A stretch of DNA of 64,000 nucleotides from Tetranychus cinnabarinus (taxonomy: Eukaryota; Arthropoda; Arachnida; Trombidiformes; Tetranychidae): contig WHVY01000004.1 in the NCBI GenBank assembly GCA_022266195.1, positions 2,993,501 through 3,057,500 on the forward strand, in the 5' to 3' direction. Both the position numbers and the translations under genes were made by a program. Shown here piece by piece: positions 34,142 through 46,753 of the stretch (positions are counted from its first letter, which is position 1; each line of letters starts with the position of its first letter). The notes below the pieces were generated by a model that saw only the letters and a program-made list of their open reading frames with translations, had not been told where the DNA came from and did no database searches.

Positions 34142-36423
34142 TTAGATTGCATCAATATCGATATCAATTTCCTCTTTGAGAGCTGGAGCTACAGCAGTAA
34201 AGACGGGTGGCGGCTTAGCTTTCTCCACCTCAACTTGAACTTCACCATCTCGTACTCGGTCGTCGTAAACAACCTCAATTTCGGCTTCTTCCTCTTCAGA
34301 TTCACTTTCCTCCTCTTCAGCTTCTTTCAACCAAGTTAAAAATAGTTGAGCCTTCTCGTGAATTTCTTTGGATAGCTTTTCACCAACTATCTTTTTAGAA
34401 GCCTATTTATCAAAAAAGAAAGAAAGAGACATTCAAGATTAACGTTTAAAATCCGAATACAGGTTTAAGAACGAAAAGGAATTAGGGATAAAAAATATCG
34501 GAAATGGAAATAATTGTAAAAATTGTAAGCTGAACAATTTCATTTTCAAAGTTAACTATAAAAAGATTAACTTAAAGAAATGTTGAATTGTCATGTGCAT
34601 TTTGATTAGATAATTAGAAACGCAGATAACGTTTAACATTTTTCATTCCGTTGATGAAAAAAATCTGTGCATTTTTTTCAAGTGGCAAGAAATAGGTAAA
34701 CTAACTCGGTAAGTGAAAAATGAAAAAAGTAATCACAAGTAGGGAAAAGATGAGACAAATGTGAAAAAAATAATGTATTGATAGGGATAAACAAACCTTA
34801 GAGCCCCAATCAATGATAACCTTTTCATCAAGAATATCTGAATCATAAAAAGCTTTGAGTATGCGCGATACTTTTGGTAGCAATTCACTTTTGGAACGTT
34901 GTACAACCTGCTCAAATCCTCTCATAAGATATCGCTGAGCTTTGACATTTTCAGCAGTGAACTATAGAGCAACAGCCAGGATTTAATCAATACAGGAATA
35001 AATCATAATCCACATTGTAATGCAGGATAGTCGAAATATGTTAGCCATTAGCGTGAATATATAGACATCATGACGAGAGATTTTAAAATAAACCATCAAT
35101 TCAAATAATGATGACGTCGAAAAGTAAAGAGTTCGGCGTCAGATCGTTTGATATAAAGTGTAGATAATGATGCCAACACGTATACGGATGGTTGGAGAGG
35201 CAAGTATTACAAGTTATTGGTTGACAGCCACATGGAGAAAGATGTCAGTTGGGTATGAAAAAAACGGGAAGCAGAAACAGTTTCCATTCAAAATATAGAA
35301 ATAGTGGAAAGAAAAAAAAGAGAAAAAACAAATGGGAAAAAATCACTTTTAGCAGAAAGTAAAATGAGCAAGTTACAGATGTAAAAAAAGAAAGCAGCTT
35401 ACGCGAAGGAAAAGTACACGATGAGTTTTGATTTGCTGGATAATATCTTCATCAAATAGTAATTCACACAGAACAAGAACAGCCTTGTCTCGAATATCGA
35501 GTCGCTCAGCCTCTGCGACAATATCCTTTTGGGCATTGGCATCAAATACATCACCACATTCGGTTTTTTTATTCTAAAGATAGGAAATATAATTAACATC
35601 ATTTGAGAGTGAAGGATAGTAAAAAGACTATAGAGTATGAATAACAATTTACCTTGACGTAGTCGAGGAACATGTCTAGTCTTTCCTTTGGAGATTTCTC
35701 TAGATCTTCATTCATCATTAGATTTTTGGCACCCAAAGAAAGTTCACTCATTCGTTTAGCAACAGCATCAGGGTCAGTGTTTTCGCCCCATGTCTCATCG
35801 TCATCATCATCATTACCATTACCTAGGTTATCGATTGGATCGTCTCTCTCATCGGAGTCACCGGCAGCCCCAGGTGAATTAGAGTCACCATTGGCATGCT
35901 TTTTACCATTCTTTTCTTCTTTTTTACTCTTTTTATTTTTCTTGCTCTCTTTGCCACCGGCTCCGTTACCTGATACAGCCGTGGGAGGATTTTTCAGGAT
36001 GTATGTCGTCAATTTGTCTTTATTATTAAGAAGGCCAGTATATCCACAAGCTTTGCAAGAAGTAGTGATAATGTTTTTCTTGGTAAGTACACCAAGCACG
36101 GTCTCTGGGTTGTGGCATGACGGACATAAAACGTACTTTTGAATAAATCCATCCAAGAGATCTTGAAGTTTATTTGATTCATGAGAGCCATTCACAATAT
36201 ATCGCTCATTTTTCGGATCATAATTTACTTGGGCACCAAGTACGCAACCGAAGTATTTAGTAGGATACATGGGTGGACGGTTGAGAGACTTGGCAATGTC
36301 GACCATGTTGACGATAACCGTCTTAATACCATTGCCTTTTCCCTCAACTTTTGCCAAAAGCTTGGGCATTTTGTATCGGTAGAATTGATCCGAGAGACTA
36401 CGGTTGACATTAACACACGCCAT
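34142..36423 (-). CDS. EIF5: Translation initiation factor eIF5
   Basis: Exons 36423-35653, 35573-35403, 34961-34797 and 34402-34142, all phase 0, give 455 residues. eIF5 is the GTPase-activating protein for eIF2 in the 43S complex. The N-terminal GAP domain begins with VNVNRSLSDQFYRYKMP; the catalytic Arg (Arg15 of the human protein) is Arg16 here. A zinc finger of CPSC and CKAC pairs lies at about 100-127. A basic and then acidic Ser/Asn linker (150-230) follows. The W2/HEAT domain (about 255-400) ends in aromatic/acidic boxes (FLTWLKEAEEEESESEEEEA and VVYDD). Its start is about 970 bp from, and divergent to, that of ATAD2. Confidence 0.96.
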
Positions 36424-37393
36424 GGCTTCATCACCTCAAGGCCTATCCCTTTCCTGATAAAATCTTGTGTCGAGTAATGTTGGTTGAATGAGTGAGGAGG
36501 AAAGTGATGATAATTTTGATTATTGTGGTGATTGTGGTAGTGGTTATAGTAGTAAAAACTACTGCCCAAATGGTCAAGACACGATGCTGGATAATCGTTC
36601 GGAGGACGTTGTTTGTGTGAGAAGGGAAAAAACATTTGCTAATAAACTAATCAAGCTGGGTTTTACACTTTGTGATACAATTAGGGTTTAAATTGTTCAA
36701 AGATAATAAAAGTAAAACGAGAAACGCAGAATAGGGATCAGATAAAAGAGTGAAAGAAAAGTAAGAAACACCACCAGCTTTTTATAGCGTATGAGACTAA
36801 AATTATTGTCTCCATCTGTTGATGAATCTTTGATCTTATTTTTTTGTTGAACTCCAACTCTTTCAAATTTTGCTTCATTTTGAAAAGTGTGATGAAAACA
36901 TCAACATTAAATCAAATATCAACATCGCTCGTCAAAATGCGTGAAGATACTAACAATTTTCCAATGATTAACATTTGTTTTCAATTAATAACATGATTTT
37001 TTGTTTAATTCACCATTGATCTATCTTTCTTTCTTTGTATTTCCCTCTTTCCCTCTCTCTCTTTCATCATTTTGTTTTTCCCATTTTGCTTTCCCTCCTT
37101 GTGATTTGCTCTTCTTCCATTTTTTCCTGTCTTCTGTGTTTTTGTCTATTGCTTCAATTTGTATCTCTCATCTATCTTTTAGCTTTCTCTTCTCTTCAAC
37201 TTCTCTGATTTGTTATTACTTTATTATTACCTCTGTTCCATTGTTTTTCAGCCTCTTCCCTTTTTTCTCCCTCTCTGTCCCTTCTCTTACATTTTATTTT
37301 CCTCTTCTTCTTGACTCTGGGTATCTTTATCAATTTGATACCTAAAGAAAGAGCGAGGGAAAAGAGAGGGGAGAATTATTTTAATCGTGAAAA
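36424..37393. promoter_or_regulatory. Divergent promoter interval eIF5 / ATAD2
   Basis: The interval separates two head-to-head genes. It has a long CT-rich tract (about 37000-37340), probably 5' UTR of ATAD2, and small frames created only by that bias. No TATA box stands out, which suits housekeeping-type promoters. Confidence 0.5.
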
Positions 37394-40300
37394 ATGAGTA
37401 TCGACGAATCGATTATGTTTGACCATATCGGTGGCTTGGACCAACATGTGGCTGCCCTCAAAGAAATGATTGTTTTTCCCCTGCTTTATCCCGAAATATT
37501 TGATAAATACAAAATACATCCTCCTAGAGGGGTTTTGTTTCATGGACCTCCAGGTACGGGTAAAACTCTGGTCGCTCGAGCTTTGTGCAATGAGTGTAGT
37601 TCCACTAGCGACCGGAAAGTGGCCTTCTTCATGAGAAAAGGGGCTGATTGCCTATCTAAATGGGTTGGAGAATCTGAGCGACAATTAAGGATGTTATTTG
37701 ATGAAGCTTACGCCAGTAGACCGTCCATAATTTTTTTCGACGAAATTGATGGTATCGCACCGGTACGATCGCCTAATCAAGATCAAATTCACTCGTCAAT
37801 AGTTTCCACCCTACTTGCTTTAATGGATGGACTTGATGACAGAGGTCAAGTCATTATCATAGGAGCAACCAATAGGATTGACGCTATTGACCCAGCTCTT
37901 CGTCGTCCAGGTCGTTTTGATAGAGAATTTTATTTTCCATTGCCTACTTTAGAAGGTAGAAGAGAGATTATCAAAGTACACACGCGTGATTGGATCCCAC
38001 CTTTATCTGCCCAAATTATTGACATTTTGGCTGCTCGAACTCCTGGCTACTGTGGAGCTGACCTTAAAGGTTTATGCACGGAAACAGCTCTAATAGCTTT
38101 AAAACGTAGATATCCGCAAATTTACCAATCTCGTCATAAATTACTACTCAATGTAGAAGAAGTACAAATTAAATTGAGGGATTTTAATCGTGCCATGAGA
38201 AAGGTTGTCCCTGCTTCACAACGATCCATCAATAATATCGCTCGTCCGTTGTGCTTCACAGTGAAACCATTGCTCACTGTTTATCTTTCGTGGTCCATAG
38301 ATGTAATCAACAGTATTTTCCCTGCTGCACACAAAAAAGTATGTGTTGAAGCCGGAGCTGACGCAGAATCAGCTGATGTTCCCAGTGACGAAGATGTTGA
38401 TGAGAATGATCTTCTCGGCACTCTAAATTGTTCACGGGACGTAAATTTTCGATCTCTTATGTGGAGAGGTAATTATAGACCTAGATTTTTAATTCATGGA
38501 CAAAAAGATCAAGGTCAATCTACTCATTTGGGTCCTGCAATACTTCATCATTATGAAAAAGTTCATCATTGTAAAGTCGATTACTCAACTATTTACTCGG
38601 TTCACGGGAGAACTCCTGAGGAGTCTGTGTCTGCAATATTCGCAGAGGTAACAAAAAGGTTACCTTGTATTCTCTACATGCCTAGGATTGATCATTGGTG
38701 GACATCTTTACCTGAAACACTCAGGCTATTTTTATGTTCCTTGATAGAAGATTTAGAACCACATTTACCTGTTCTCCTGCTAGCTACTAGTGCTACACCG
38801 ATTTCGGAACTTCCAGAAGATCTCCAATTTCTTTTTGATAAAACACGGTACACAACCAAAGTAATGGAAATGTCTAATCCAAGTCGTGAAGAACGTCTAT
38901 CTTTTTTTGCTCCTCTCTTCGAACAATTTATTTTCAGAGAACCACCGAAATCTGAGGAAAACGTTACCACTGAAACTTTACCTCTAGCACCACCTCCTCC
39001 ACCTCGTCGAATCACTGGTCGTGAATTGAGCAAATTAAGGAAACGTGAAGAGGCAACTTTAAGAGAATTGCGTCTATTCCTTCGTGAATGTTTGGCAAAA
39101 TTAGTTCGAGATAAGAGATTCTCTATGTTTTTAAAACCTGTCGATCTCGAAGAAGTTCCTGATTATCTGGAAGTAGTGAAAAAGCCTATGGCATTGGAAA
39201 CAATGATGGCTAAAATAGACACTCATAAATATGAAAGTGCCTCGCAATTCTTAGATGATATCGAGCTAATTTGCCATAATGCTCTTGAATACAATCCTGA
39301 TAAGGATAGTAATGACCGAATGATCCGACATCGGGCTTGTGCTTTAAGAGATGCAGCTAACGCTTTTATCGAAGCTGAAATGGACTCTGATTTTGAGCAA
39401 GTCTGTCAAGATGTATATGAAAGCAGAAGACGTCGAGGTAAGTTACAAACAAAACTTTTGTTCGTTTTTATATTCATTTTATTTCGTTTATTTTATCTCT
39501 CAGGAGAATCGACGAATCTTTTTGCTCCTCCGAATTATTGGACTGTTTACACATCCGCTGCCATTAGGAGATGTGTAGAGTCACCTGAGCCTGTCCCAGC
39601 TCCTGGTGGTTCAACAACTGATTCTCAAGGAGCTGACAATAATTATAATATAGATGAAGATACCGAAATTGAGTCACTAGACGGTTACAATGAAGATAAA
39701 GTTCAAAGTTCTTCAGAGTCAATATCTAAAGATACAGGTTATCGTAACAAAAGGCGTAGTCGAAGAAGTCATCAACATCGATGGAAACGTTTAAAAGTGA
39801 AAGATAAGCGTAATAATGGTGCTATCAATGGCAGAAAACTCCGAAGCAAAAAGAGTAGTTCAGATAGTCGAGAAAGCAGCAAGATGACCCTGAGGAGGAA
39901 ACGTAGACGAACATCCAGAGACAGTTACGATCGTTCTGAAACTGAGCTTGATACACCATCAGAGGATGAAGATAAAGTTATACCTCGAACAATGATGACA
40001 AACGGATTTTCTCAAAAAAAACCAAAACCTAAGCCAATTGTCAGAGCTTCTCCTATTCCTCATCAACGTCCACCAACACCATCACCTCCTACACCACCAC
40101 CACCGCCACCACCGCCGCCCCCACAACAACAACAACAACCAGAGTTAGATAAACCAACTGGTCCTCCAAGTCCACCAAACACTCCTCCACCTCAACAATT
40201 GATCATAGATCGTGTTCAAGTATCGAAAATATTCAACAGAGTTGTTGATGTTACAAAGAATTGTTCAGTTGAACAATTGGAAGAAGTATATTCTTGTCTT

Positions 40301-40507
40301 TACCGTGTGATTAATCGTCGTCGAAATGATTGGAATCGATCAGCTTTAATAATGGTTAGTATTTTCATATTTGTACATTTATCTCTAAAACTATGCTTCA
40401 ATGATTTCAACTCCCGGTTTGATAATCTAATCATGTTTTTCTTTCTATTTTTCCAGGAATTAAGCGATGAAATTGATAAATTTGAACGTCATAGAAAATA
40501 CAATTGA
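37394..40507 (+). CDS. ATAD2-type AAA+ ATPase with bromodomain
   Basis: Exons 37394-39437, 39504-40354 and 40457-40507 (981 residues). Both introns are multiples of three without stops, so the genomic frame reads straight through them (1,037 codons); GTAAGT/CAG and GTTAGT/CCAG borders argue for splicing. AAA domain 1 has Walker A GPPGTGKT (51-58), Walker B IIFFDEID and RRPGRFDRE. AAA domain 2 is degenerate. A bromodomain (about 560-670) has the acetyl-lysine Asn in ALEYNPD. The C-terminus is Arg/Ser- and Pro-rich. ATAD2/Yta7 proteins act on acetylated chromatin and histone turnover. In-frame stops just before ATG 37394 show that the long acidic N-terminus of vertebrate ATAD2 is absent unless encoded by an unseen upstream exon. 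Confidence 0.93.
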   Translation: MSIDESIMFDHIGGLDQHVAALKEMIVFPLLYPEIFDKYKIHPPRGVLFHGPPGTGKTLVARALCNECSSTSDRKVAFFMRKGADCLSKWVGESERQLRMLFDEAYASRPSIIFFDEIDGIAPVRSPNQDQIHSSIVSTLLALMDGLDDRGQVIIIGATNRIDAIDPALRRPGRFDREFYFPLPTLEGRREIIKVHTRDWIPPLSAQIIDILAARTPGYCGADLKGLCTETALIALKRRYPQIYQSRHKLLLNVEEVQIKLRDFNRAMRKVVPASQRSINNIARPLCFTVKPLLTVYLSWSIDVINSIFPAAHKKVCVEAGADAESADVPSDEDVDENDLLGTLNCSRDVNFRSLMWRGNYRPRFLIHGQKDQGQSTHLGPAILHHYEKVHHCKVDYSTIYSVHGRTPEESVSAIFAEVTKRLPCILYMPRIDHWWTSLPETLRLFLCSLIEDLEPHLPVLLLATSATPISELPEDLQFLFDKTRYTTKVMEMSNPSREERLSFFAPLFEQFIFREPPKSEENVTTETLPLAPPPPPRRITGRELSKLRKREEATLRELRLFLRECLAKLVRDKRFSMFLKPVDLEEVPDYLEVVKKPMALETMMAKIDTHKYESASQFLDDIELICHNALEYNPDKDSNDRMIRHRACALRDAANAFIEAEMDSDFEQVCQDVYESRRRRGKLQTKLLFVFIFILFRLFYLSGESTNLFAPPNYWTVYTSAAIRRCVESPEPVPAPGGSTTDSQGADNNYNIDEDTEIESLDGYNEDKVQSSSESISKDTGYRNKRRSRRSHQHRWKRLKVKDKRNNGAINGRKLRSKKSSSDSRESSKMTLRRKRRRTSRDSYDRSETELDTPSEDEDKVIPRTMMTNGFSQKKPKPKPIVRASPIPHQRPPTPSPPTPPPPPPPPPPQQQQQPELDKPTGPPSPPNTPPPQQLIIDRVQVSKIFNRVVDVTKNCSVEQLEEVYSCLYRVINRRRNDWNRSALIMVSIFIFVHLSLKLCFNDFNSRFDNLIMFFFLFFQELSDEIDKFERHRKYN

Positions 40508-41292
40508 TTACTACAGAATTTAGATTTTTGATGGCGAGCAAAACAAATATCAATGGTGATAATGTTTGAATCAACTGTTGCAACTGCCATTTATTTATAA
40601 TTGTTTTATTGCTCAATTGATCGAAAAAAATACTTTCTCGATGATACATTGATGCGATTTTTTGCAATGAATCTTGTTTTTGATGAAAAGAAACAAGTTC
40701 AAACCAAACACTGCCTAATTAAAACAAGAAGAATATCAGATGGATCAATAGACGAATACCAAACAAAACTAATCTGAAATGTGTTCACATATTTATATTA
40801 TAAATATTGATAGATACATCTATATATACATAAGTACTTATAATTACAATTATTGATAATATCATATACATATATTTGCAAGTTTTTCTCATGCAAGTTC
40901 AATTTTTCACTTTAAGTTGTGTTGCTTATCGTATTTGTAATATTTCTCACAAGGAACAATTTTTGCAAATATTTTGGATAAAAAAACAAAGCTAGAAATG
41001 AGCCAAAATAAGCTGAAAAGCCAATCCTCGTCATTATTAACTTATTACAATTTCCTTTTTTAATGGTAAGTGATTAGCTGAATTCAAGATCAAGTAACAT
41101 TATACTTTAATTGTATTAACTATTTTAATTGAATTTTAATGTTAGTGATGATGAAACCAATGTTTCAAATATATTAATTATATAAATACATTCTAATACT
41201 ACTTGAGGTCAAGACTGAAAGACTAATTATCATTTTTCCAGTATTTAAACTCATTATTTGTATCATTGTCTTCATCATCATCCAAAAATAGA
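40508..41292. other. Convergent spacer ATAD2 / helical-repeat gene
   Basis: About 785 bp of AT-rich 3' UTR sequence from both sides. No gene or RNA supported. Confidence 0.5.
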
Positions 41293-43341
41293 TCAATTAT
41301 TTTCCTTTTCTTTTGTACTAATGTTATCATTCATGAATGGCTCAATTTTTTCTCTTTTCATTAAATTTATGATTTTGTCTACAGAGTTTAAATCTTTGCT
41401 CTCTGAAGACAAACTGTAAATTCGATTGTAAAAATGTGCTTTTTCTTCCAAATCAAATTTGCTCCCATAAAACTGTACCAACGATAAACTCTCTTGAATA
41501 TTTTGTTTGGCTATATTATGAACAATTAGAGTCCTGATTGATTGTTTGTCTTCATACAACTTCATTTTGGTGATTAAATTTCGGCCCAATTCAGGATAAC
41601 CCTTGACCACAAGACGATGAACACAGTTGAAGACGATATCAGTCTTATCAAAATATTTACACACTGAATCAAGCAATGACTCGAGTTGATTGAACATTTT
41701 TTTGTCGATTAAGTAATCGAGCAAAATATTTTGGCCTGGAGTTAGCCGGAAGGTATGAAGACAATGATAAAACTCATCCAAAGCTCCTTGAACATCGTTG
41801 CAGGTTAAATGGATGGTCACTCGAGGTCGAAGTGATTTGTTATTTGGTTTAATCTTTTGATTTGACAAGAAAGAGTTGCACAGATCTTTTACCAACTTGA
41901 TATCTTTAGTTTCCTCTCCAATCAGCTCTAGATAATCGCGAACCAAAGAGTTTGTAGTGTAAGACGCAAAGTCGGGTCTTGTCGGTTTATTGGTTGATTT
42001 GTAAATCTCTAGCAATATCATATCAACTGAGTCATTTAAAAGTCCACTTGACACCATTCTAATAGCCAAATGAAGGATTTTACTCAAATCTGTAGTAAAT
42101 CCATCTGGGATTAGATTTTTGTAAAATAAAGCCTTTTCGAGATCATCATTAATTGCAAAGAAGGCCATCAATGTAGAAGCCATTGCTGGAGAAATATTTT
42201 TATCGTTTAAATTATCTAAAAGTTGATTAACCCTTTGACAAACAAGTTGATTAGGACCATTTGTTGGTTGATTATTCATACTACAATAAACAAGAATGAG
42301 TTTACGAATGATTCCGCGAGATTTTGGGTTAGTTTCTCTTTCTATTAATTTAAGACGAGTCTCGTAGGCCTCAATGGGTGAACAAGTTGCAGATGAATAA
42401 GTATACCATGCATTGGACTCGTCAGAATATTTGGTTTTTCTGTCCACTAGATTACGAATTGACGAAGCCAAGGATGTATCATCAAATGAAGAAAGCAATA
42501 TTTCACCAGCAACTGGAGTTATGTACAAATATTTTTTTCTCATGTATCTAACAACAGATTCAAGGGTAGCTTGATCATCATCTGTCAAGACTCCACTTGC
42601 ATTAAGCAAAAAGAAAGAGTTGAATATAACTTGATTGAGTGATTGAGAACCCAGCCTTTTAATCAAAGGGAGGCCTTTATCCAATCCATGTTTGATTGTG
42701 TAGGTAACAAGATAAGGCACTAGTTTATAATCAGCTCGAAAATTGTAACCCATTGTCGACAGCAACTGTTCTAGACGATTAATATCACCAGAATTAAGAT
42801 AATGAGCTATACATGTGTTGATTAAAAAGTTGGGAGTTAATCCAATGATAACACAGCGTGAAAAAAACTCATCATAATAAGGGTAAACTTTTCTCCAAAT
42901 CACATCCGCAAACATTTCAAAAGTACTTTCTGGATGAAGCGAGCTTAACGGTTTCAAATCATTCTCTAGTAATGAACAAATTCTTGTAAAACTCGAAGTC
43001 TTTGCAATTAAAGGTGCATAAAAATGAGGCCTCGCTACGTCTCTCATTTTAACAAACTGGTCAAGATAATCTTTGGCCTGATTATAAGATAAAAAGGTGA
43101 GAGCAGCTTCAGTCGCTTGAGATAGACCAAATTTATTGATTCCTTTTTGTTGCCATTCAGAGCAAATCTTCAAGATTATTCCAGGTTCAACGTTTGATCG
43201 TACCAACAGATGCAGCAACTCTCCACCGTAATTTGAATAACTTTTAACCTTATCTGGAACCTCAAGGAACGAAACACCAGCCAAAGCTTCTCTTAGACGA
43301 TTAGCTTCAACCAACTTAATCAATCGTTGAAGACTAATCAT
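41293..43341 (-). CDS. PPR-like helical-repeat protein (LRPPRC-like)
   Basis: A single exon of 682 residues from ATG 43341, with an in-frame TAG 24-27 bases upstream. It is entirely alpha-helical by composition, with repeating 30-40-residue helix pairs, for example ADYKLVPYLVTYTIKHGLDK and TNSLVRDYLELIGEETKD. It has no transmembrane segment. The N-terminus (MISLQRLIKLVEANRLREAL) could form an amphipathic helix. The closest family I can think of is the PPR-type LRPPRC/bicoid-stability-factor group of mitochondrial RNA-binding proteins, but those are about twice as long, so this may be a shortened or separate member. The family call is tentative; the gene itself is secure. Confidence 0.7.
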   Translation of the reverse strand: MISLQRLIKLVEANRLREALAGVSFLEVPDKVKSYSNYGGELLHLLVRSNVEPGIILKICSEWQQKGINKFGLSQATEAALTFLSYNQAKDYLDQFVKMRDVARPHFYAPLIAKTSSFTRICSLLENDLKPLSSLHPESTFEMFADVIWRKVYPYYDEFFSRCVIIGLTPNFLINTCIAHYLNSGDINRLEQLLSTMGYNFRADYKLVPYLVTYTIKHGLDKGLPLIKRLGSQSLNQVIFNSFFLLNASGVLTDDDQATLESVVRYMRKKYLYITPVAGEILLSSFDDTSLASSIRNLVDRKTKYSDESNAWYTYSSATCSPIEAYETRLKLIERETNPKSRGIIRKLILVYCSMNNQPTNGPNQLVCQRVNQLLDNLNDKNISPAMASTLMAFFAINDDLEKALFYKNLIPDGFTTDLSKILHLAIRMVSSGLLNDSVDMILLEIYKSTNKPTRPDFASYTTNSLVRDYLELIGEETKDIKLVKDLCNSFLSNQKIKPNNKSLRPRVTIHLTCNDVQGALDEFYHCLHTFRLTPGQNILLDYLIDKKMFNQLESLLDSVCKYFDKTDIVFNCVHRLVVKGYPELGRNLITKMKLYEDKQSIRTLIVHNIAKQNIQESLSLVQFYGSKFDLEEKAHFYNRIYSLSSESKDLNSVDKIINLMKREKIEPFMNDNISTKEKENN

Positions 43342-46300
43342 TGTCAACCAAAGGGATAACTCCTATTTTAGGAGATAAGTTATTGAACTTTCAGACTTTT
43401 AATACATTAAAAAACACAAAACTGAGTCAAATCTTTGAGAAAATTAAGATTTGGATAAAAAATAACTCACAAGAACAAAAAAAACAATGTAAATAGCAAC
43501 AATGATGAAATCATTAACCAGCTGACAGCTCAGTGCAAATGTACTTAGAAATTGAATTTACCGCTTAAACCCTATGTTAGTTGAAATAGCCTTGACTGTT
43601 ATTTACACAGAAAAAGTTAACGGATAACTTTTATTTACTTAACTAATTGTTGTCTGAAACTTGTGATGAACTTGTATCTCTTTCTGTTGAGAAATATTAA
43701 TTTTACCGTTCAATAATGTTAGTTTAATTGAGTGACCTAAAATATAAACTCTTCTGATTGGTTAGTTAACCCAATGGCTTATACAGGAGGCTTAAGAGCT
43801 CTGTAAATTGACCATTTAAAACCGTGTTTCCCGGTTTATTAGTTAAATAAACAGTTCTTACAAACAATCTTTACATTTGTGTTCATTTATGTCAAAAGTT
43901 ATCCTTGACAAGAACAATATAAACACTGAGATAAACCCTAAAGGTTGATTAAATAAAGAATTTTCACCATGAAAGGTTCATACCATCATCCAAAGCCGTC
44001 AACTTAACAGCCTGCCAGTTGAAGCCAACAAGATACCTTTAAGCCTTCCACCTACAACCATCAATCACAACTTCAAGAGTCAACAATTAACCTATTAATG
44101 AGGCAACCTTCAAGGGACCAATCAAGAAAGGAACTGCCAATTATCAATACAACTTAATATGAAACAAAGTGAAATGATTAACCATTTTTCTCTCTGTAGA
44201 CAAGAGTATTTAAGTCTGAAACAACATGAATAGCAAAAAGTGTAGAAGAGATGAGTAAACAAATAGATTTCAGGTAAAATCTGGTTTTACACCCTAAGGA
44301 TATAACTGTTATCTGTGGTAAAATATATGCATGTATTTCATAAACACATATAAATTCATGGTAATATTTTCCCATGTTGTTGAATAACAATATGAGAAGA
44401 GTGAGAGAAGAAACATTCCGCCAAAGACTTTCAATCATAATTTCACTGAACAACCATTATTATCAATTTAAGTATACTTACAATTTCCTATCAGATGTAC
44501 ATTATTTTGACAGAATGTTCAGTCAAGTTCAAGCCATTATTCCCAAAAAAGAAAGATTCATTCTTAAACATTATTCTTGCTATTTTTAGGCCTTAGCTGT
44601 CCAACCAAATTTAATACATGATGTTAACAATGTTGCTGGCAAAGTGAAAACAAAACAAAAAAAAGCCAAACCTAAAATCATTTCTACCAGATATTTGAAC
44701 CCAAAAAAGACCCAAATAATAACGAGTATAAAGTGAATTCATCAGTTGATTATCCCAACTGGAAATTGTGATAAACCAATGAAATAGAAAGCAAAAAATG
44801 AAGCAAAGTCCCTTTAGGCAAAGGTAACATTATTAAAAAAGATTATTATTATTAACATTATTATTGCTATTACCATTGTTATTTTTATCATGAATTTCAT
44901 TATATTATTGAAGTGTGTAATATACACTGTTGTTGATTCAATGAAAACAAAATCAGTCAGAGATGCAGTTAATTATACATATTTAACTGTTTCATCTGAA
45001 AAATGGGTTAACATTATTTCACTGAAAATTGAACCCAAAAGGGAAGCGAATGAATCAAATTTTTTGCTTTATATGTTGGCAAATTTTTGTTGGAGATAAA
45101 CAGGGAAACAGAAAATGATAAACAAGAAATCGAATCAATTTCATGGTTCAATAACTATTCTGGGCTTCATCAAGTATTACCAAAATTTTCATCTTTTGTT
45201 ATATAATAGCATTCATCTTTACCTTGACTTTGACACCAAATTTCAGAGTCGACATCATTTTTACCTTTTATTGTCAATCTCATCAAACTGCATTCCTTGT
45301 TAACCCTTCCTTTGAATAGCAATTTTTATCCATTATTTCTGTGACATTCAATCACTTCTTAAATGAATATTCATTCTGCCATATCATTGCTATTTGAATA
45401 TATTGTTATTATCATAATTAGCTAATTAATCTGACAATAATAGCCGCAAGGTTTAAAGGCATATTCAGATTAACATGTAAGTAAGTGTGAGTTGTCAAGA
45501 TGATGATGATGGTTAAATTGATTAATTAATTAACCAGAGTAATGAACAGTCTGACATGAACAGTAAAGATTGTTGAGATTATCATATTTAACATTAGAAA
45601 CAGCAAAACAGAAATCATTGGATCATCATTAATATTGTTTGCATTACAATCATAATCATCATCAGGCACAATTTACCTTGAACCATTTCACTTGTTAAAG
45701 ATCATTAATAGATAAATAGTTGCCATTACCTTTACGATTCCATTTCAATGATTAAATCTATTTCTGTTTCAACGATTTGAATCAATGTTTTCTTTCTTCT
45801 TATCATTTATCCATTATAATGTTTCATCTCATCTTGATCCCAATGGATGTAAAAACACTGAGACAAGCAAAAATATGAGATGAATATGAAAGGAAAGGTC
45901 CATTCAGTTGATTAAAATTGATGTATTATAGTTGACAATGAAGAATAAGGTAAGAAGAAGAAAAAGAAATATTCAGGTAAAAACATTCTATTCAGATATT
46001 CAGCCTGATGCCTGGTGCAAAAATCATCGATAAATGATTTTCATTGTTTCAAAATGAGCTTAAATGTACCGTGAATTGAACCAAGGAAAGTGGCAAGGTT
46101 GGATAAGTGGTGCAACCTAAAGGGTTCACTGTTTAGGTTTACTTTTGAAAGGTTAAGCTGGTCGATGAAAGATGAATATAATGATACAATAATTGAAGTG
46201 ATAAATAATTTGTTTCATTTATTATTGTTTTTTTTCTTCCTCTTCTTCATCCAATCGTTATTATTAATGGGTTTGATTGTATCTTTGAAATGATAATGAT

Positions 46301-46537
46301 AGGGCCATAAAAATAAATATAAAAAGACAAGGAAAATATTTTGGTAAAAATAATAGCATCTTGAAGGGAATGAACAAGAATACACACAAAATAAAGGTAA
46401 AAACTGGTAATGGTTGTAACTGTAAATGTGACGATGATTTTGAATCTACCTGGAAATGTGTTGGATATAAAACCATTTTTATCTGGTTTAATGCCTGGTT
46501 AATAACCAGAAATAATAAGCTTTAGTCACCCTTTGGA

Positions 46538-46545
46538 TATAAAAG
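46538..46545 (+). promoter_or_regulatory. TATA box candidate
   Basis: TATAAAAG stands about 215 bp before the ATG at 46754, in a stretch that is otherwise gene-free. It supports, weakly, a transcription unit on the plus strand. Confidence 0.3.
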
Positions 46546-46753
46546 AGGTTAACCTGTAAAGTAGCAATGAACAGCTACAAGAAGCAAGGAGAAAAGTTGA
46601 GAGACCAAAATGATTATCTGGTTTACTTGGTCATCTTATTTCATAGTGACATGGTTATCATGATTAACCAACCTCTTAATCATTGTTATTTCTCATAGGA
46701 ACCGGATAAAAGGCTGAATAAGAATCAGTTGATAAGACAAAAATGGCAACAAG

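Noticed and set aside
35672..36142. 156-codon frame antisense to eIF5
   Set aside because: Shadow of the acidic and basic linker of eIF5.
37001..37345. 114-codon Phe/Ser/Leu frame before ATAD2
   Set aside because: Artefact of a pyrimidine-rich leader; considered as a missing ATAD2 N-terminus but in-frame stops separate it and the residues are wrong.
39438..39503. 66-bp in-frame segment of ATAD2 as coding
   Set aside because: It has GTAAGT and TCTCAG borders and encodes an unexpected hydrophobic run, so it is called an intron; the same holds for 40355-40456.
44178..44589. Overlapping frames on both strands
   Set aside because: Chance AT-rich frames with no splice or domain support.
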